Part shown: piece by piece, positions 38,060-48,739 of the stretch
Position numbering within the stretch: the first letter of the stretch is position 1
Layout: every line of letters begins with the position of its first letter
Source: Bolinopsis microptera
Lineage: Eukaryota; Ctenophora; Tentaculata; Lobata; Bolinopsidae
Assembly (NCBI RefSeq): GCF_026151205.1
Contig: NC_087074.1
Coordinates: 1,178,001 to 1,242,000 of the forward strand
Reading direction: 5' to 3'
Length of the DNA: 64,000 bases
Position numbers and translations under genes: made by a program
Notes under the pieces: model-generated
The model's input: only the letters and a program-made list of their open reading frames with translations
Databases searched by the model: none
What the model was told of the DNA's origin: nothing

Positions 38060-41000
38060 CTAAGATTTATCACGCAGTCTGATCAAGGCCTCCAATTCCT
38101 TATGATGTCCGGTGGTTTCGAGCCAGTCATGGAATCTGGCCTGCAAGGTGGCGGCTAGTTGCACCGTTTGTGTTTCTGACAACTCACATTTCTGCACGTT
38201 GTCGTACCACTTGTTGACGCGGTCACGTGCGCGCATCGTGCCTTCTTCGTACTCTGGCGGTAACTTGTTCACCAGGCCCTATGAATGGTTCACGTATGAA
38301 ATAAGTGTTATATAAATCTGCTGCTCTTATTTGGAGATGAACTCTGTACCAAAGGACAATAACAAATACAGCAGAGCACTGTGTAATTATATAATACACT
38401 GTAGTGCAGTACAGTACATTGTAGTGGAGTACACTGTCGTGTAGTACTCGCATACAATTTCAATTCTCGACACACAATACAAACTCGAATATTTAAGTTG
38501 AACAAGCGAAGAAGACGTACCGTAGTGGTGCCCTCAGTGTTAAAGGGAATGGAGAAGAGGTGGAACTGTTCTGGAGGGAGTTTCTGATACACTTTACCAC
38601 TGTCACCTGATCATCACGTGTTACATATTCACGATTTATCACGTGATCAGCTCTATATCACGTGATCAGCTCTATATCACGTGATCAGATCTATATCACG
38701 TAATCAGCTATGTATCACGATATCAGCTCTATATCACGTGATCAGCTCTATATCACGTGATCAGCTCTATATCACGTGATCAGCTCTATATCACGTGATC
38801 AGCTCTATATCACGTGATCAGATCTATATCACGTAATCAGCTATGTATCACGATATCAGCTCTATATCATGTGATCAGCTCTGTATCACGTGATCAGCTC
38901 TATATCACGTGATCAGCTCTATATCACGTGATCAGCTCTATATCACGTGATCAGCTCTATATCACGTGATCAGATCTATATCACGTAATCAGCTATGTAT
39001 CACGAGATCAGCTCTATATCACGTGATCAGCTCTGTATCACGTGATCAGCTCTATATCACGTGATCAGCTCTATATCACGTGATCAGCTCTATATCACGT
39101 GATCAGCTCTATATCACGTGATCAGATCTATATCACGTAATCAGCTATGTATCACGAGATCAGCTCTATATCACGTGATCAGCTCTGTATCACGTGATCA
39201 GCTCTATATCACGTGATCAGCTCTATATCACGTGATCAGCTCTATATCACGTGATTAGCTCTATATCACGTGATCAGCTCTATATCACGTGATCAGCTCT
39301 ATATCACGTGATCAGCTCTATATCACGTGATCAGCTCTATATCACGTGATCAGCTCTGTAACACGTCATCAGCTCTATATCACGTGATCAGCTCTATATC
39401 ACGTGATCAGCTCTATATCACGTGATTAGCTCTATATCACGTGATCAGCTCTGTAACACGTGATCAGATCTAAATAACTTAGAAATTAACTATCAGTTAA
39501 ATTACTTAGATTAAAAGTACGTCACCTAGAAGAGACCCACCATCCAGGCACATGGGGGAGGCGGGCTGGTCCCAGAAGTTCTTAACCACACTGAAGGTGG
39601 CGTGAGACAGATGTCCTGCTAATCCTCTGTAATAGGTGTTGTACGGAGCCAGGGTGATATCGTTACAACCAGCCAGTAGGAGGGGTCGGGTAGGGGTCAG
39701 GATGTAGAGCTTACAACTGTGACAGTTCCTGGGGAGGGTAGGGGTCAGGATGTAGAGCTTACAACTGTGACAGTTCCTGGGGAGGGTAGGGGTCAGGATG
39801 TAGAGCTTACAACTGTGACAGTTCCTGGGGAGGGTAGGGGTCAGGATGTAGAGCTTACAACTGTGATAGTTCCTGGGGAGGGTAGGGGTCAGGATGTAGA
39901 GCTTACAACTGTGACAGTTCCTGGGGAGGGTAGGGGTCAGGATGTAGAGCTTACAACTGTGACAGTTCCTGGGGAGGGTAGGGGTCAGGATGTAGAGCTT
40001 ACAACTGTGACAGTTCCTGGGGAGGGTAGGGGTCAGGATGTAGAGCTTACAACTGTGACAGTTCCTGGGGAGGGTAGGGGTCAGGATGTAGAGCTTACAA
40101 CTGTGACAGTTCCTGGGGAGGGTAGGGGTCAGGATGTAGCGCTTACAACTGTGACAGTTCCTGGGGAGGGTAGGGGTCAGGATGTAGAGCTTACAACTGT
40201 GACAGTTCCTGGGGAGGGTAGGGGTCAGGATGTAGAGCTTACAACTGTAACAGTTCCTGGGGAGGGTAGGGGTCAGGATGTAGAGCTTACAACTGTGACA
40301 GTTCCTGGGGAGGGTAGGGGTCAGGATGTAGAGCTTACAACTGTGACAGTTCCTGAGGAGGGTAGGGGTCAGGATGTAGAGCTTACAACTGTGACAGTTC
40401 CTGGGGAGGGTAGGGGTCAGGATGTAGAGCTTACAACTGTGACAGTTCCTGGGGAGGGTAGGGGTCAGGATGTAGAGCTTACAACTGTGACAGTTCCTGG
40501 GGAGGGTAGGGGTCAGGATGTAGATCTTACAACTGTGACAGTTCCTGGGGAGGGTAGGGGTCAGGATGTAGAGCTTACAACTGTGACAGTTCCTGGGGAG
40601 GGTAGGGGTCAGGATGTAGAGCTTACAACTGTAACAGTTCCTGGGGAGGGTAGGGGTCAGGATGTAGAGCTTACAACTGTGACAGTTCCTGGGGAGGGTA
40701 GGGGTCAGGATGTAGAGCTTACAACTGTGACAGTTCCTGGGGAGGGTAGGGGTCAGGATGTAGAGCTTACAACTGTGACAGTTCCTGGGGAGGGTAGGGG
40801 TCAGGATGTAGAGCTTACAACTGTGACAGTTCCTGGGGAGGGTAGGGGTCAGGATGTAGAGCTTACAACTGTGACAGTTCCTGGGGAGGGTAGGGGTCAG
40901 GATGTAGAGCTTACAACTGTGACAGTTCCTGGGGAGGGTAGGGGTCAGGATGTAGAGCTTACAACTGTGACAGTTCCTGGGGAGGGTAGGGGTCAGGATG

Positions 41001-44000
41001 TAGAGCTTACAACTGTGACAGTTCCTGGGGAGGGTAGGGGTCAGGATGTAGAGCTTACAACTGTGACAGTTCCTGGGGAGGGTAGGGGTCAGGATGTAGA
41101 GCTTACAACTGTGACAGTTCCTGGGGAGGGTAGGGGTCAGGATGTAGAGCTTACAACTGTGACAGTTCCTGGGGAGGGTAGGGGTCAGGATGTAGAGCTT
41201 ACAACTGTGACAGTTCCTGGGGAGGGTAGGGGTCAGGATGTAGAGCTTACAACTGTGACAGTTCCTGGGGAGGGTAGGGGTCAGGATGTAGAGCTTACAA
41301 CTGTGACAGTTCCTGGGGAAGGTAGGGGTCAGGATGTAGAGTTTACAACTGTGACAGTTCCTGGGGAAGGTAGGGGTCAGGATGTAGAGCTTACAACTGT
41401 GACAGTTCCTGGGGAGGGTAGGGGTCAGGATGTAGAGCTTACAACTGTGACAGTTCCTGGGGAGGGTAGGGGTCAGGATGTAGAGCTTACAACTGTAACA
41501 GTTCCTGGGGAAGGTAGGGGTCAGGATGTAGAGCTTACAACTGTGACAGTTCCTGGGGAGGGTAGGGGTCAGGATGTAGAGCTTACAACTGTGACAGTTC
41601 CTGGGGAGGGTAGGGGTCAGGATGTAGAGCTTACAACTGTGACAGTTCCTGGGGAGGGTAGGGGTCAGGATGTAGAGCTTACAACTGTGACAGTTCCTGG
41701 GGAGGGTAGGGGTCAGGATGTAGAGCTTACAACTGTGACAGTTCCTGGGGAGGGTAGGGGTCAGGATGTAGAGCTTACAACTGTGACAGTTCCTGGGGAG
41801 GGTAGGGGTCAGGATGTAGAGCTTACAACTGTGACAGTTCCTGGGGAGGGTAGGGGTCAGGATGTAGAGCCTACAACTGTGACAGTTCCTGGGGAAGGTA
41901 GGGGTCAGGATGTAGAGCTTACAACTGTGACAGTTCCTGGGGAGGGTAGGGGTCAGGATGTAGAGCTTACAACTGTGACAGTTCCTGGGGAGGGTAGGGG
42001 TCAGGATGTAGAGCTTACAACTGTGACAGTTCCTGGGGAGGGTAGGGGTCAGGATGTAGAGCTTACAACTGTGACAGTTCCTGGGGAGGGTAGGGGTCAG
42101 GATGTAGAGCTTACAACTGTGACAGTTCCTGGGGAGGGTAGGGGTCAGGATGTAGAGCTTACAACTGTGACAGTTCCTGGGGAGGGTAGGGGTCAGGATG
42201 TAGAGCTTACAACTGTGACAGTTCCTGGGGAGGGTAGGGGTCAGGATGTAGAGCTTACAACTGTGACAGTTCCTGGGGAGGGTAGGGGTCAGGATGTAGA
42301 GCTTACAACTGTAACAGTTCCTGGGGAAGGTAGGGGTCAGGATGTAGAGCTTACAACTGTGACAGTTCCTGGGGAGGGTAGGGGTCAGGATGTAGAGCTT
42401 ACAACTGTGACAGTTCCTGGGGAGGGTAGGGGTCAGGATGTAGAGCTTACAACTGTAACAGTTCCTGGGGAAGGTAGGGGTCAGGATGTAGAGTTTACAA
42501 CTGTGACAGTTCCTGGGGAAGGTAGGGGTCAGGATGTAGAGCTTACAACTGTGACAGTTCCTGGGGAGGGTAGGGGTCAGGATGTAGAGCTTACAACTGT
42601 GACAGTTCCTGGGGAGGGTAGGGGTCAGGATGTAGAGCTTACAACTGTAACAGTTCCTGGGGAAGGTAGGGGTCAGGATGTAGAGCTTACAACTGTGACA
42701 GTTCCTGGGGAGGGTAGGGGTCAGGATGTAGCGCTTACAACTGTGACAGTTCCTGGGGAGGGTAGGGGTCAGGATGTAGAGCTTACAACTGTGACAGTTC
42801 CTGGGGAGGGTAGGGGTCAGGATGTAGAGCTTACAACTGTGACAGTTCCTGGGGAGGGTAGGGGTCAGGATGTAGAGCTTACAACTGTGACAGTTCTTGG
42901 GGAGGGTAGGGGTCAGGATGTAGAGCTTACAACTGTGACAGTTCCTGGGGAGGGTAGGGGTCAGGATGTAGAGCTTACAACTGTGACAGTTCTTGGGGAG
43001 GGTAGGGGTCAGGATGTAGAGCTTACAACTGTGACAGTTCCTGGGGAGGGTAGGGGTCAGGATGTAGAGCTTACAACTGTGACAGTTCCTGGGGAGGGTA
43101 GGGGTCAGGATGTAGAGCTTACAACTGTGACAGTTCCTGGGGAGGGTAGGGGTCAGGATGTAGAGCTTACAACTGTGACAGTTCCTGGGGAGGGTAGGGG
43201 TCAGGATGTAGAGCTTACAACTGTAACAGTTCCTGGGGAAGGTAGGGGTCAGGATGTAGAGCTTACAACTGTGACAGTTCCTGGGGAGGGTAGGGGTCAG
43301 GATGTAGAGCTTACAACTGTGACAGTTCCTGGGGAGGGTAGGGGTCAGGATGTAGAGCTTACAACTGTGACAGTTCTTGGGGAGGGTAGGGGTCAGGATG
43401 TAGAGCTTACAACTGTGACAGTTCCTGGGGAGGGTAGGGGTCAGGATGTAGAGCTTACACCTGTGACAGTTCCTGGGGAGGGTAGGGGTCAGGATGTAGA
43501 GCTTACAACTGTGACAGTTCCTGGGGAGGGTAGGGGTCAGGATGTAGAGCTTACAACTGTGACAGTTCCTGGGGAGGGTAGGGGTCAGGATGTAGAGCTT
43601 ACAACTGTGACAGTTCCTGGGGAGGGTAGGGGTCAGGATGTAGAGCTTACAACTGTGACAGTTCCTGGGGAGGGTAGGGGTCAGGATGTAGAGCTTACAA
43701 CTGTGACAGTTCCTGGGGAGGGTAGGGGTCAGGATGTAGAGCTTACAACTGTGACAGTTCCTGGGGAGGGTAGGGGTCAGGATGTAGAGCTTACAACTGT
43801 GACAGTTCCTGGGGAGGGTAGGGGTCAGGACGTAGAGCTTACAACTGTAACAGTTCCTGATCCTGGGGAGGGTAGGGGTCAGGATGTAGAGCTTACAACT
43901 GTGACAGTTCCTGGGGAGGGTAGGGGTCAGGATGCAGAGCTTACAACTCTGACAGTTCCTGGGGAGATATATCCTTTGTTGCTGTTCGTATTAAAATCGT

Positions 44001-47000
44001 AAACATGTAATATAATCATTGTTATAAATTGTGTTTCTCTGATAACGATAAATAGTATTACGAGATCTGATGTTATTGACAAGTCACTTTCTTCAGAAAT
44101 AAAACTATTATAGTTAGTCATTTCGTCTTTTGTTTACCGACTCTGTTTTAATACTCATGTTACGGGTCATGTGACACACGACTGTAAGTCACACTCCACT
44201 TTCATAGGTTTTAGTTCGTAGCACATGATATTTATGTTGAATACTATAACTAAAATATTATGATGATATGTGGACTTTGAGTAGCTCAGATATTTCTATT
44301 TTTGTAGAAGTTAATGACCAGCAATTCTACGGAACTACAATCTGTTTCCTTAACTTTATTTATATATCAGGATGCGCATTGTGTCGGAAAGCGAAAGTCA
44401 AAATACAGTCAAACTTCTATTCCCAAGAACTGTAGGGGGATAAGATAATTGTATATCATTGATAGAAGAGAATTGTATATTCATTGTCCTTTCACCTTTA
44501 AGCCATTGCATTACAAGACCGAAACTTTTAAATGTCTTGGAAAACGCTCAAGATGTTCTTTACCACTGCACTGGCTCAAGAAGGAATATGGTTTTTCTAA
44601 TTTCTCTTGGTTGTAACTTTAATTTCTTTACCGTCATTACAGGACAAACTAACCTTACTCGACTAAACCAGTGTTACAGAAATACATAATCAACAATCAG
44701 CTCTAACAAAAGGAAAATAGAAATCTACCTGAGCACAACACGTCTAGCAATAGATATGATCCTCATATTAATACACCCAGTCAGATACAAGGTCCCAGCT
44801 ATTTACCTGAGTACAACACGTCTAGCAATAGAGATAATCCTCATATTAATACACCCAGTCAGATACAAAGTCCCAGCTACAGGACCAGTAACCAGGGTAG
44901 TCCTAGAACACTGCTTCACAGACACACACTTCATAGAGGACAGCAGGTAGATAGAGGCATCATTACAATGGGTCACGTGGACACGGTGGTTCAGCAGTGT
45001 TTCAGGGCTCAGGACCGAGATTTGGCGGGAAACGTACTGCATGGCAAGTAGCCGGTGTTCTTTGGGTGTTTCGTGGTCGTTTACTGTTATCCTGCACCGT
45101 GTCAGGGTGTTGGAGGACCCGTTCCTAGGGAGAGGTTTTTTAGCTACTGTTTACTGTTATCCTGCACCGTGTCAGGGTGTTGGAGGACCCGTTCCTAGGG
45201 AGAGGTTTTTTAGCTATATGATATATTATACGATATGTAGGTTTAGGAAATAAAGGTAGGAAATAAAGGTAGGGATGTGCTTGAAAATTCACTGCTGATT
45301 TGTTTGTGAATCTTACAATAAGATGTACCAACAAAATATATTGATGGAAAGAGTGAAATTAAATTTCTACTCAAAGTTTTATTTCACAGAAAAATCATGT
45401 GCCCTACGGAATGAGGGTCTTAAAATCATGTGCCTTAAATCATAACTCATGTGCCGCATTATACATCATGATCACTGCACAATTCACAGTACATACTCGA
45501 GACTGATATCTGAGGATCTCCTGAGGGGTCTCCCAGGTTTCTGGTAGACTGTTTTACCGTGCATAAGACACCGCTTACTGGTGAAGGGATTAGCGTGCAT
45601 GTGATCCAGTAACCACGTGCGGACTTGTTGTGTGTTGTACGTCTGTGTCAACTGAAATGTAGATTGTGAGGGTAATTGTGCTGAATATAGATCTGAGTGG
45701 ATAAAATTAAACATTTACCTTTTATACAGCACAATGCCACTATATCTATAATACCTTTTCATAGATAGTGTGTGGGTAAAATTTCGTAATTTTATGGTCA
45801 AGTACGACTAAATATCAGTAAGTACGTGAAAGAGATTAGTGACTCTGAGAAATTAATGATCCGTATAGTTCACAGTTCACTGGATTCCATTGGCAGGAAA
45901 ATGGTCGTAAGGCTTCACATTTGTATGGCAACAAAAATATAGGACTTCCATGAAAAATTTGAATCCTTAAAATATGTTGGATTCTTTGTTTCTTTCTTTT
46001 TCTTTTTAGCTATGCCGCCTTCAAACCGAGGAGTCCAGCGCAGATTTTGTCACGGAGATTGCGGATTTGTGCACAGATTAACAATGGAAGCCATATCTGG
46101 GGCGAGGGGAAGCCTGGAATTAATACCCACCAGGCCCACTAATTTTACTAGTAAAGGCCCAGTGCCTTCCAATGTCAGTTTAATTGCGGATAGGAGACAC
46201 CAGCTTACCCACACCGGCAGGTAGCAGGTAGCAGGTAGCAGGTACTGATACTGATACATGTATATTAATATTAATAATGTTACAGTACCAGCTACAGTAT
46301 GCAATATCAAAACTGGGATGGAAGTAGAAGTTCCAACCCCCAAAAAGGATATAAAATGACAGGAACTTAAAATGTTCGTTTTTTTCCGACTCAAAGTACT
46401 AAAGTAGGTAGGAGCAATTGAGTGTACCCCTGTGGTAATCAAGGCTGCTTCATACGGTTGTTAACAACTGTCATGATCACACTTTTCTACATCTTTCATA
46501 ATTACATTATTTAACAACTGTCAAGTATTAACCCTGAAGAAGGATCTCTTTCACACTGCACTGTCATCACAGATTAGCAACACACAAACCTTGCTGAAGG
46601 AGCAGACTGTAGCGTGGGCTTGTTGCTGTAATACTTATCAGATTAGCAACACACAAACCTTGCTGAAGGAGCAGACTGTAGCGTGGGCTTGTTGCTGTAA
46701 TACTTATCAGATTAGCAACACACAAACCTTGCTGAAGGAGCAGACTGTAGCGTGGGCTTGTTGCTGTAATACTTATCAGATTAGCAACACACAAACCTTG
46801 CTGAAGGAGCAGACTGTAGCGTGGGCTTGTTGCTGTAATACTTATCAGATTAGCAACACACAAACCTTGCTGAAGGAGCAGACTGTAGCGTGGGCTTGTT
46901 GCTGTAATACTTATCAGATTAGCAACACACAAACCTTGCTGAAGGAGCAGACTGTAGCGTGGGCTTGTTGCTGTAATACTTCATGTAAAGGACGAATAGA

Positions 47001-48497
47001 GTTCTCCGTGTACACTGTAAACATAACACCGAGCGAGGAAACGTTTGCTACACTCATTGGTTGCTGAAATGTGTTTGTTAGGGTTTGCTAACTTTTAAAA
47101 GAGTTGGGAGAAAACCAAGTCCATAAAATTAGCTATTATGGAAACCATTTCAATATTAAAGAGATATAAATAATTTATAAAACCTTATCAAGAGGGAGTC
47201 CTTTGCTATCAGGCTCTGATAATATCTTGATAATATCAGAGAGGAAAGTTTCAATAAACCTGACGTCTATACTTTTCTTCTTAGCTTTGCGGTCTGTCGG
47301 GAACTCCTCTGAGATTTTGTGAGTTTAGTAGACTTCTCGGAATAATGGATAAGATATTAACCGTAACACTTATATTGGCACACGATGTATTTGTTACGAA
47401 CTAAATGTTTCGTCTTCCGGGTGGTGTAGTGGTAACACGATCGCCTCCCAAGCAGAAGACCCGGGTTCAAATCCGGTCGGATGCAAGTCGGCCAGTTACC
47501 AAGCTGTGATTTGGTACAGCTTCGGCTGGTGATACACACTCTCTGACTCGTAGGACTAACCCACCTACAGCTAGTATAGTGCCTCGGCACAGAGTGGCTT
47601 AGGGTTACTGAAAAGGAGATAAGCACCTCAGGCCATCCCAACGTTCGGGAGAGACCTGTATCTTGTTGTTGTAAATTATTCATATCAGAGTGAATTAGAT
47701 TTTCGTAACATACTCAGTATCTATGCGGAAAATTAGATTCGAAAAATAAGCTATAGAATACACAGCAACAGTGACATTCGTCCAGTTTACCTGATCTAAG
47801 TGAAAACTTCTGTGTCTGCATGAGAGTAACATTCTGAGAGTACATGTAAAGTGCAAGATGGACTGTGTTAACACTCACTTTGTCTCTCATCCTGCTTTTT
47901 GTGTCTTCTGATGAGCATGCTGAGTATCTGGAATACATTTTGTAAGAGCTTTGTTACATTTGCTGAGTATCTGGAATACATTTTATAAGAGCTTTGTTAC
48001 ATTTGATTTAATTGACCTAAGTAGGCAAAGGAGATAACAATATTCATTAAAATGTAATTGTTATTGAATAGCTACTTTGCTCATACCTGTCATCCCACGC
48101 AGAAGTGTCTTTTGTTGGCATGCAAATGTGACGACAAGACTCAAAAAACAGGCAGGCTAAATCTGATGTCATGTTGAAATTACGCTGAGCATAGCTTTCC
48201 CAAATAGCATAACTGAAACAAATTAGTATTGATTTATATCCTACCAGAGCATTCAAGGCATATTATTTTCAAGAAACAATGAAAATAATCGGATGTAAAT
48301 TTGTGAGTAAGAAATTTTAAAAATTTGATTACTTACCACACATTTGGCCAGCCATTCTTTCCTTTTGTTCTACAGTACATTAGGAATTTTGAGAGGTTTT
48401 CAGCTGTGCCAAAAGAGGCAGGAAATCCAGCCAGTATTCCATGCTTGAATATGTCCTGATTTGGCCACACCAACACCCTTGGCGTGTCAACATGCAT
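38060..48497 (-). CDS. TBCCD1: TBCC domain-containing protein 1 orthologue, ten exons
   Basis: Exons in transcription order: 48497-48337 (ATG at 48497), 48212-48087, 47927-47791, 47308-47184, 47063-46935, 45651-45493, 45036-44807, 39728-39526 (nearest acceptor assumed), 38591-38521 and 38278-38060 (stop). All phases agree, giving about 516 residues; human TBCCD1, as recalled, is near 557. Diagnostic matches along the whole length: VTGPVAGTLYLTGC and LTPTRPLLLAG of the TBCC/C-CAP beta-helix, LPPEQFHLFSIPF, and the final RFHDWLETTGHHKELEALI. In other animals and algae TBCCD1 acts at centrosomes/basal bodies and positions the Golgi. Four borders (acceptors of exons 3 and 8, donors of exons 5 and 7) lie inside tandem repeats of 43, 48, 69 and 78 bp. 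The intron between exons 8 and 9 is almost entirely satellite. Confidence 0.92.
38637..39471. repeat. 19-bp satellite of palindromic E-boxes in a TBCCD1 intron
   Basis: About 44 units of 19 bp, each holding ATCACGTGATCAGCTCTAT. The core ATCACGTGAT is a perfect palindrome around CACGTG and overlaps TGATCA. Variant units (GATCTATATCACGTAATCAG followed by CTATGTATCACGAGATC) recur about every 133-152 bp (near 38685, 38820, 38970, 39125), so there is a higher-order period. The array fills the 934-base intron between exons 8 and 9. Confidence 0.95.
39711..43970 (-). repeat. 48-bp satellite (about 88 copies) that contains the TBCCD1 exon 8 acceptor and exon start
   Basis: Each 48-bp unit, read on the minus strand, carries CCTACCCTCCCCAG (a pyrimidine-rich acceptor) followed by GAACTGTCACAGTTGTAAG and the codons for LYILTPT, which are the real start of exon 8. 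The unit is 16 codons. The exon frame stays open through the whole array on the minus strand, giving repeats of KLYILTPTLPRNCHSC; the single 6-base insertion near 43857 keeps frame. The plus strand is open too (TVPGEGRGQDVELTTV repeats, 39719-44002). Variants are few (GAAGG, GTAACAG, TTGGGG), so expansion is recent or homogenised. Confidence 0.95.
44728..44880 (-). repeat. 78-bp tandem duplication across the TBCCD1 exon 7 donor
   Basis: The last 71-73 bases of exon 7 plus its donor (CTCAG then GTAAAT) are repeated 78 bases further into the intron (44728-44800, donor CTCAG then GTAGAT). The first donor reached, at 44807, gives the conserved protein join R-NCHSC. Reading through to the second would meet TAA at once. 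78 is a multiple of three. Confidence 0.9.
45081..45220. repeat. 70-bp tandem duplication in TBCCD1 intron 6
   Basis: Two identical-looking 70-base units containing TTACTGTTATCCTGCACCGT and GGAGGACCCGTTCCTAGGG. They lie 45 bases upstream (in transcription) of the exon 7 acceptor and do not include it. Confidence 0.9.
46012..46224 (+). other. Unassigned open frame inside TBCCD1 intron 5, opposite strand
   Basis: A strong pyrimidine tract and AG (TTTCTTTTTCTTTTTAG) precede ATG at 46012 and a 70-residue frame starting MPPSNRGVQRRFCHGDCGF. It could be a chance frame, or the tract could be the A-rich tail of a minus-strand retroposon. No family recognised. Confidence 0.2.
46570..46981 (-). repeat. 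69-bp x 6 array containing the TBCCD1 exon 5 donor and an in-frame mini-exon
   Basis: Six apparently identical 69-base units. On the minus strand each has an acceptor-like TGCTAATCTGATAAGTATTA followed by CAG, then 36 bases coding QQAHATVCSFSK, then the donor CAAG/GTTTGT. The unit nearest the exon (higher coordinates) forms the real end of exon 5 (donor at 46935). The other five could in principle be spliced as 12-codon, phase 0-0 mini-exons; this is inference. Perfect copy identity suggests very recent expansion. Confidence 0.92.
47413..47677 (+). mobile_element. tRNA-derived SINE (tRNA-Gly CCC-like head, TTG tail)
   Basis: The 5' 70 bases mimic a tRNA: A box GTGGTGTAGTGGTAACACG, anticodon-like CTCCCAA at 47445-47451 and B box GGGTTCAAATCC at 47463-47474, closing with GGTCGGA. 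A conserved-looking body of about 180 bases follows (CTAGTATAGTGCCTCGGCAC, GAAAAGGAGATAAGCACC) and it ends in (TTG)n TAA. This is a SINE with polymerase III promoter boxes, inserted antisense in TBCCD1 intron 3. It is not a functional tRNA because the acceptor stem is imperfect and the body continues. Confidence 0.85.
47918..48004 (-). repeat. 43-bp tandem duplication across the TBCCD1 exon 3 acceptor
   Basis: The segment containing TGCTGAGTATCTGGAATACA (minus strand: acceptor GTATTCCAG plus ATACTCAGCA of the exon) occurs at 47918-47960 and again at 47961-48004, with one base different. Only the copy nearer the exon keeps frame, because 43 is not a multiple of three. Confidence 0.9.
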
Positions 48498-48739
48498 CGT
48501 ATCTGGTCTTGTTCAACACTTGACCTGATCCACCACGAACTTAGTGGAACTAAGTGTTGGTATCCATTGCTAAGAGTTACATTATGTGATTTAATCTGTC
48601 AGATTGGGGCTCATGGAAGTTGGGGGACTGTTTTGGAGCGTCCAGAGGCGTCTGATTGATGAGGTGGGTACTCTTCTTTACAGCCGTATATTGGAAATTC
48701 TCAATTTGACAATACTGGCACTTGGCAGAGCAGCAAATA
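48498..48739. other. 5' flank of TBCCD1
   Basis: 240 bases upstream of the TBCCD1 ATG, before a LINE fragment. No clear TATA box. It contains a CCACGAACTTAGTGGAACTA segment with a short inverted repeat (CCAC..GTGG). Promoter location is inferred only from position. Confidence 0.3.

Noticed and set aside
39719-44002. A 1,427-residue plus-strand repeat protein (GEGRGQDVELTT repeats)
   Set aside because: The frame is open only because the satellite period is 48 bases. The unit is explained by the minus-strand TBCCD1 exon 8 start, and the ends of the frame show no start context, domain or conserved flank.
46591-47067. A plus-strand 158-residue repeat protein and a minus-strand 121-residue one
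   Set aside because: Both are shadows of the 69-bp array at the TBCCD1 exon 5 donor; the real coding frame is the minus-strand HEVLQQQAHATVCSFSK frame.
47416-47486. A genuine tRNA-Gly(CCC) gene
   Set aside because: A and B boxes are present, but the 5' and 3' acceptor-stem bases pair poorly and the sequence continues into a SINE body and a TTG tail.
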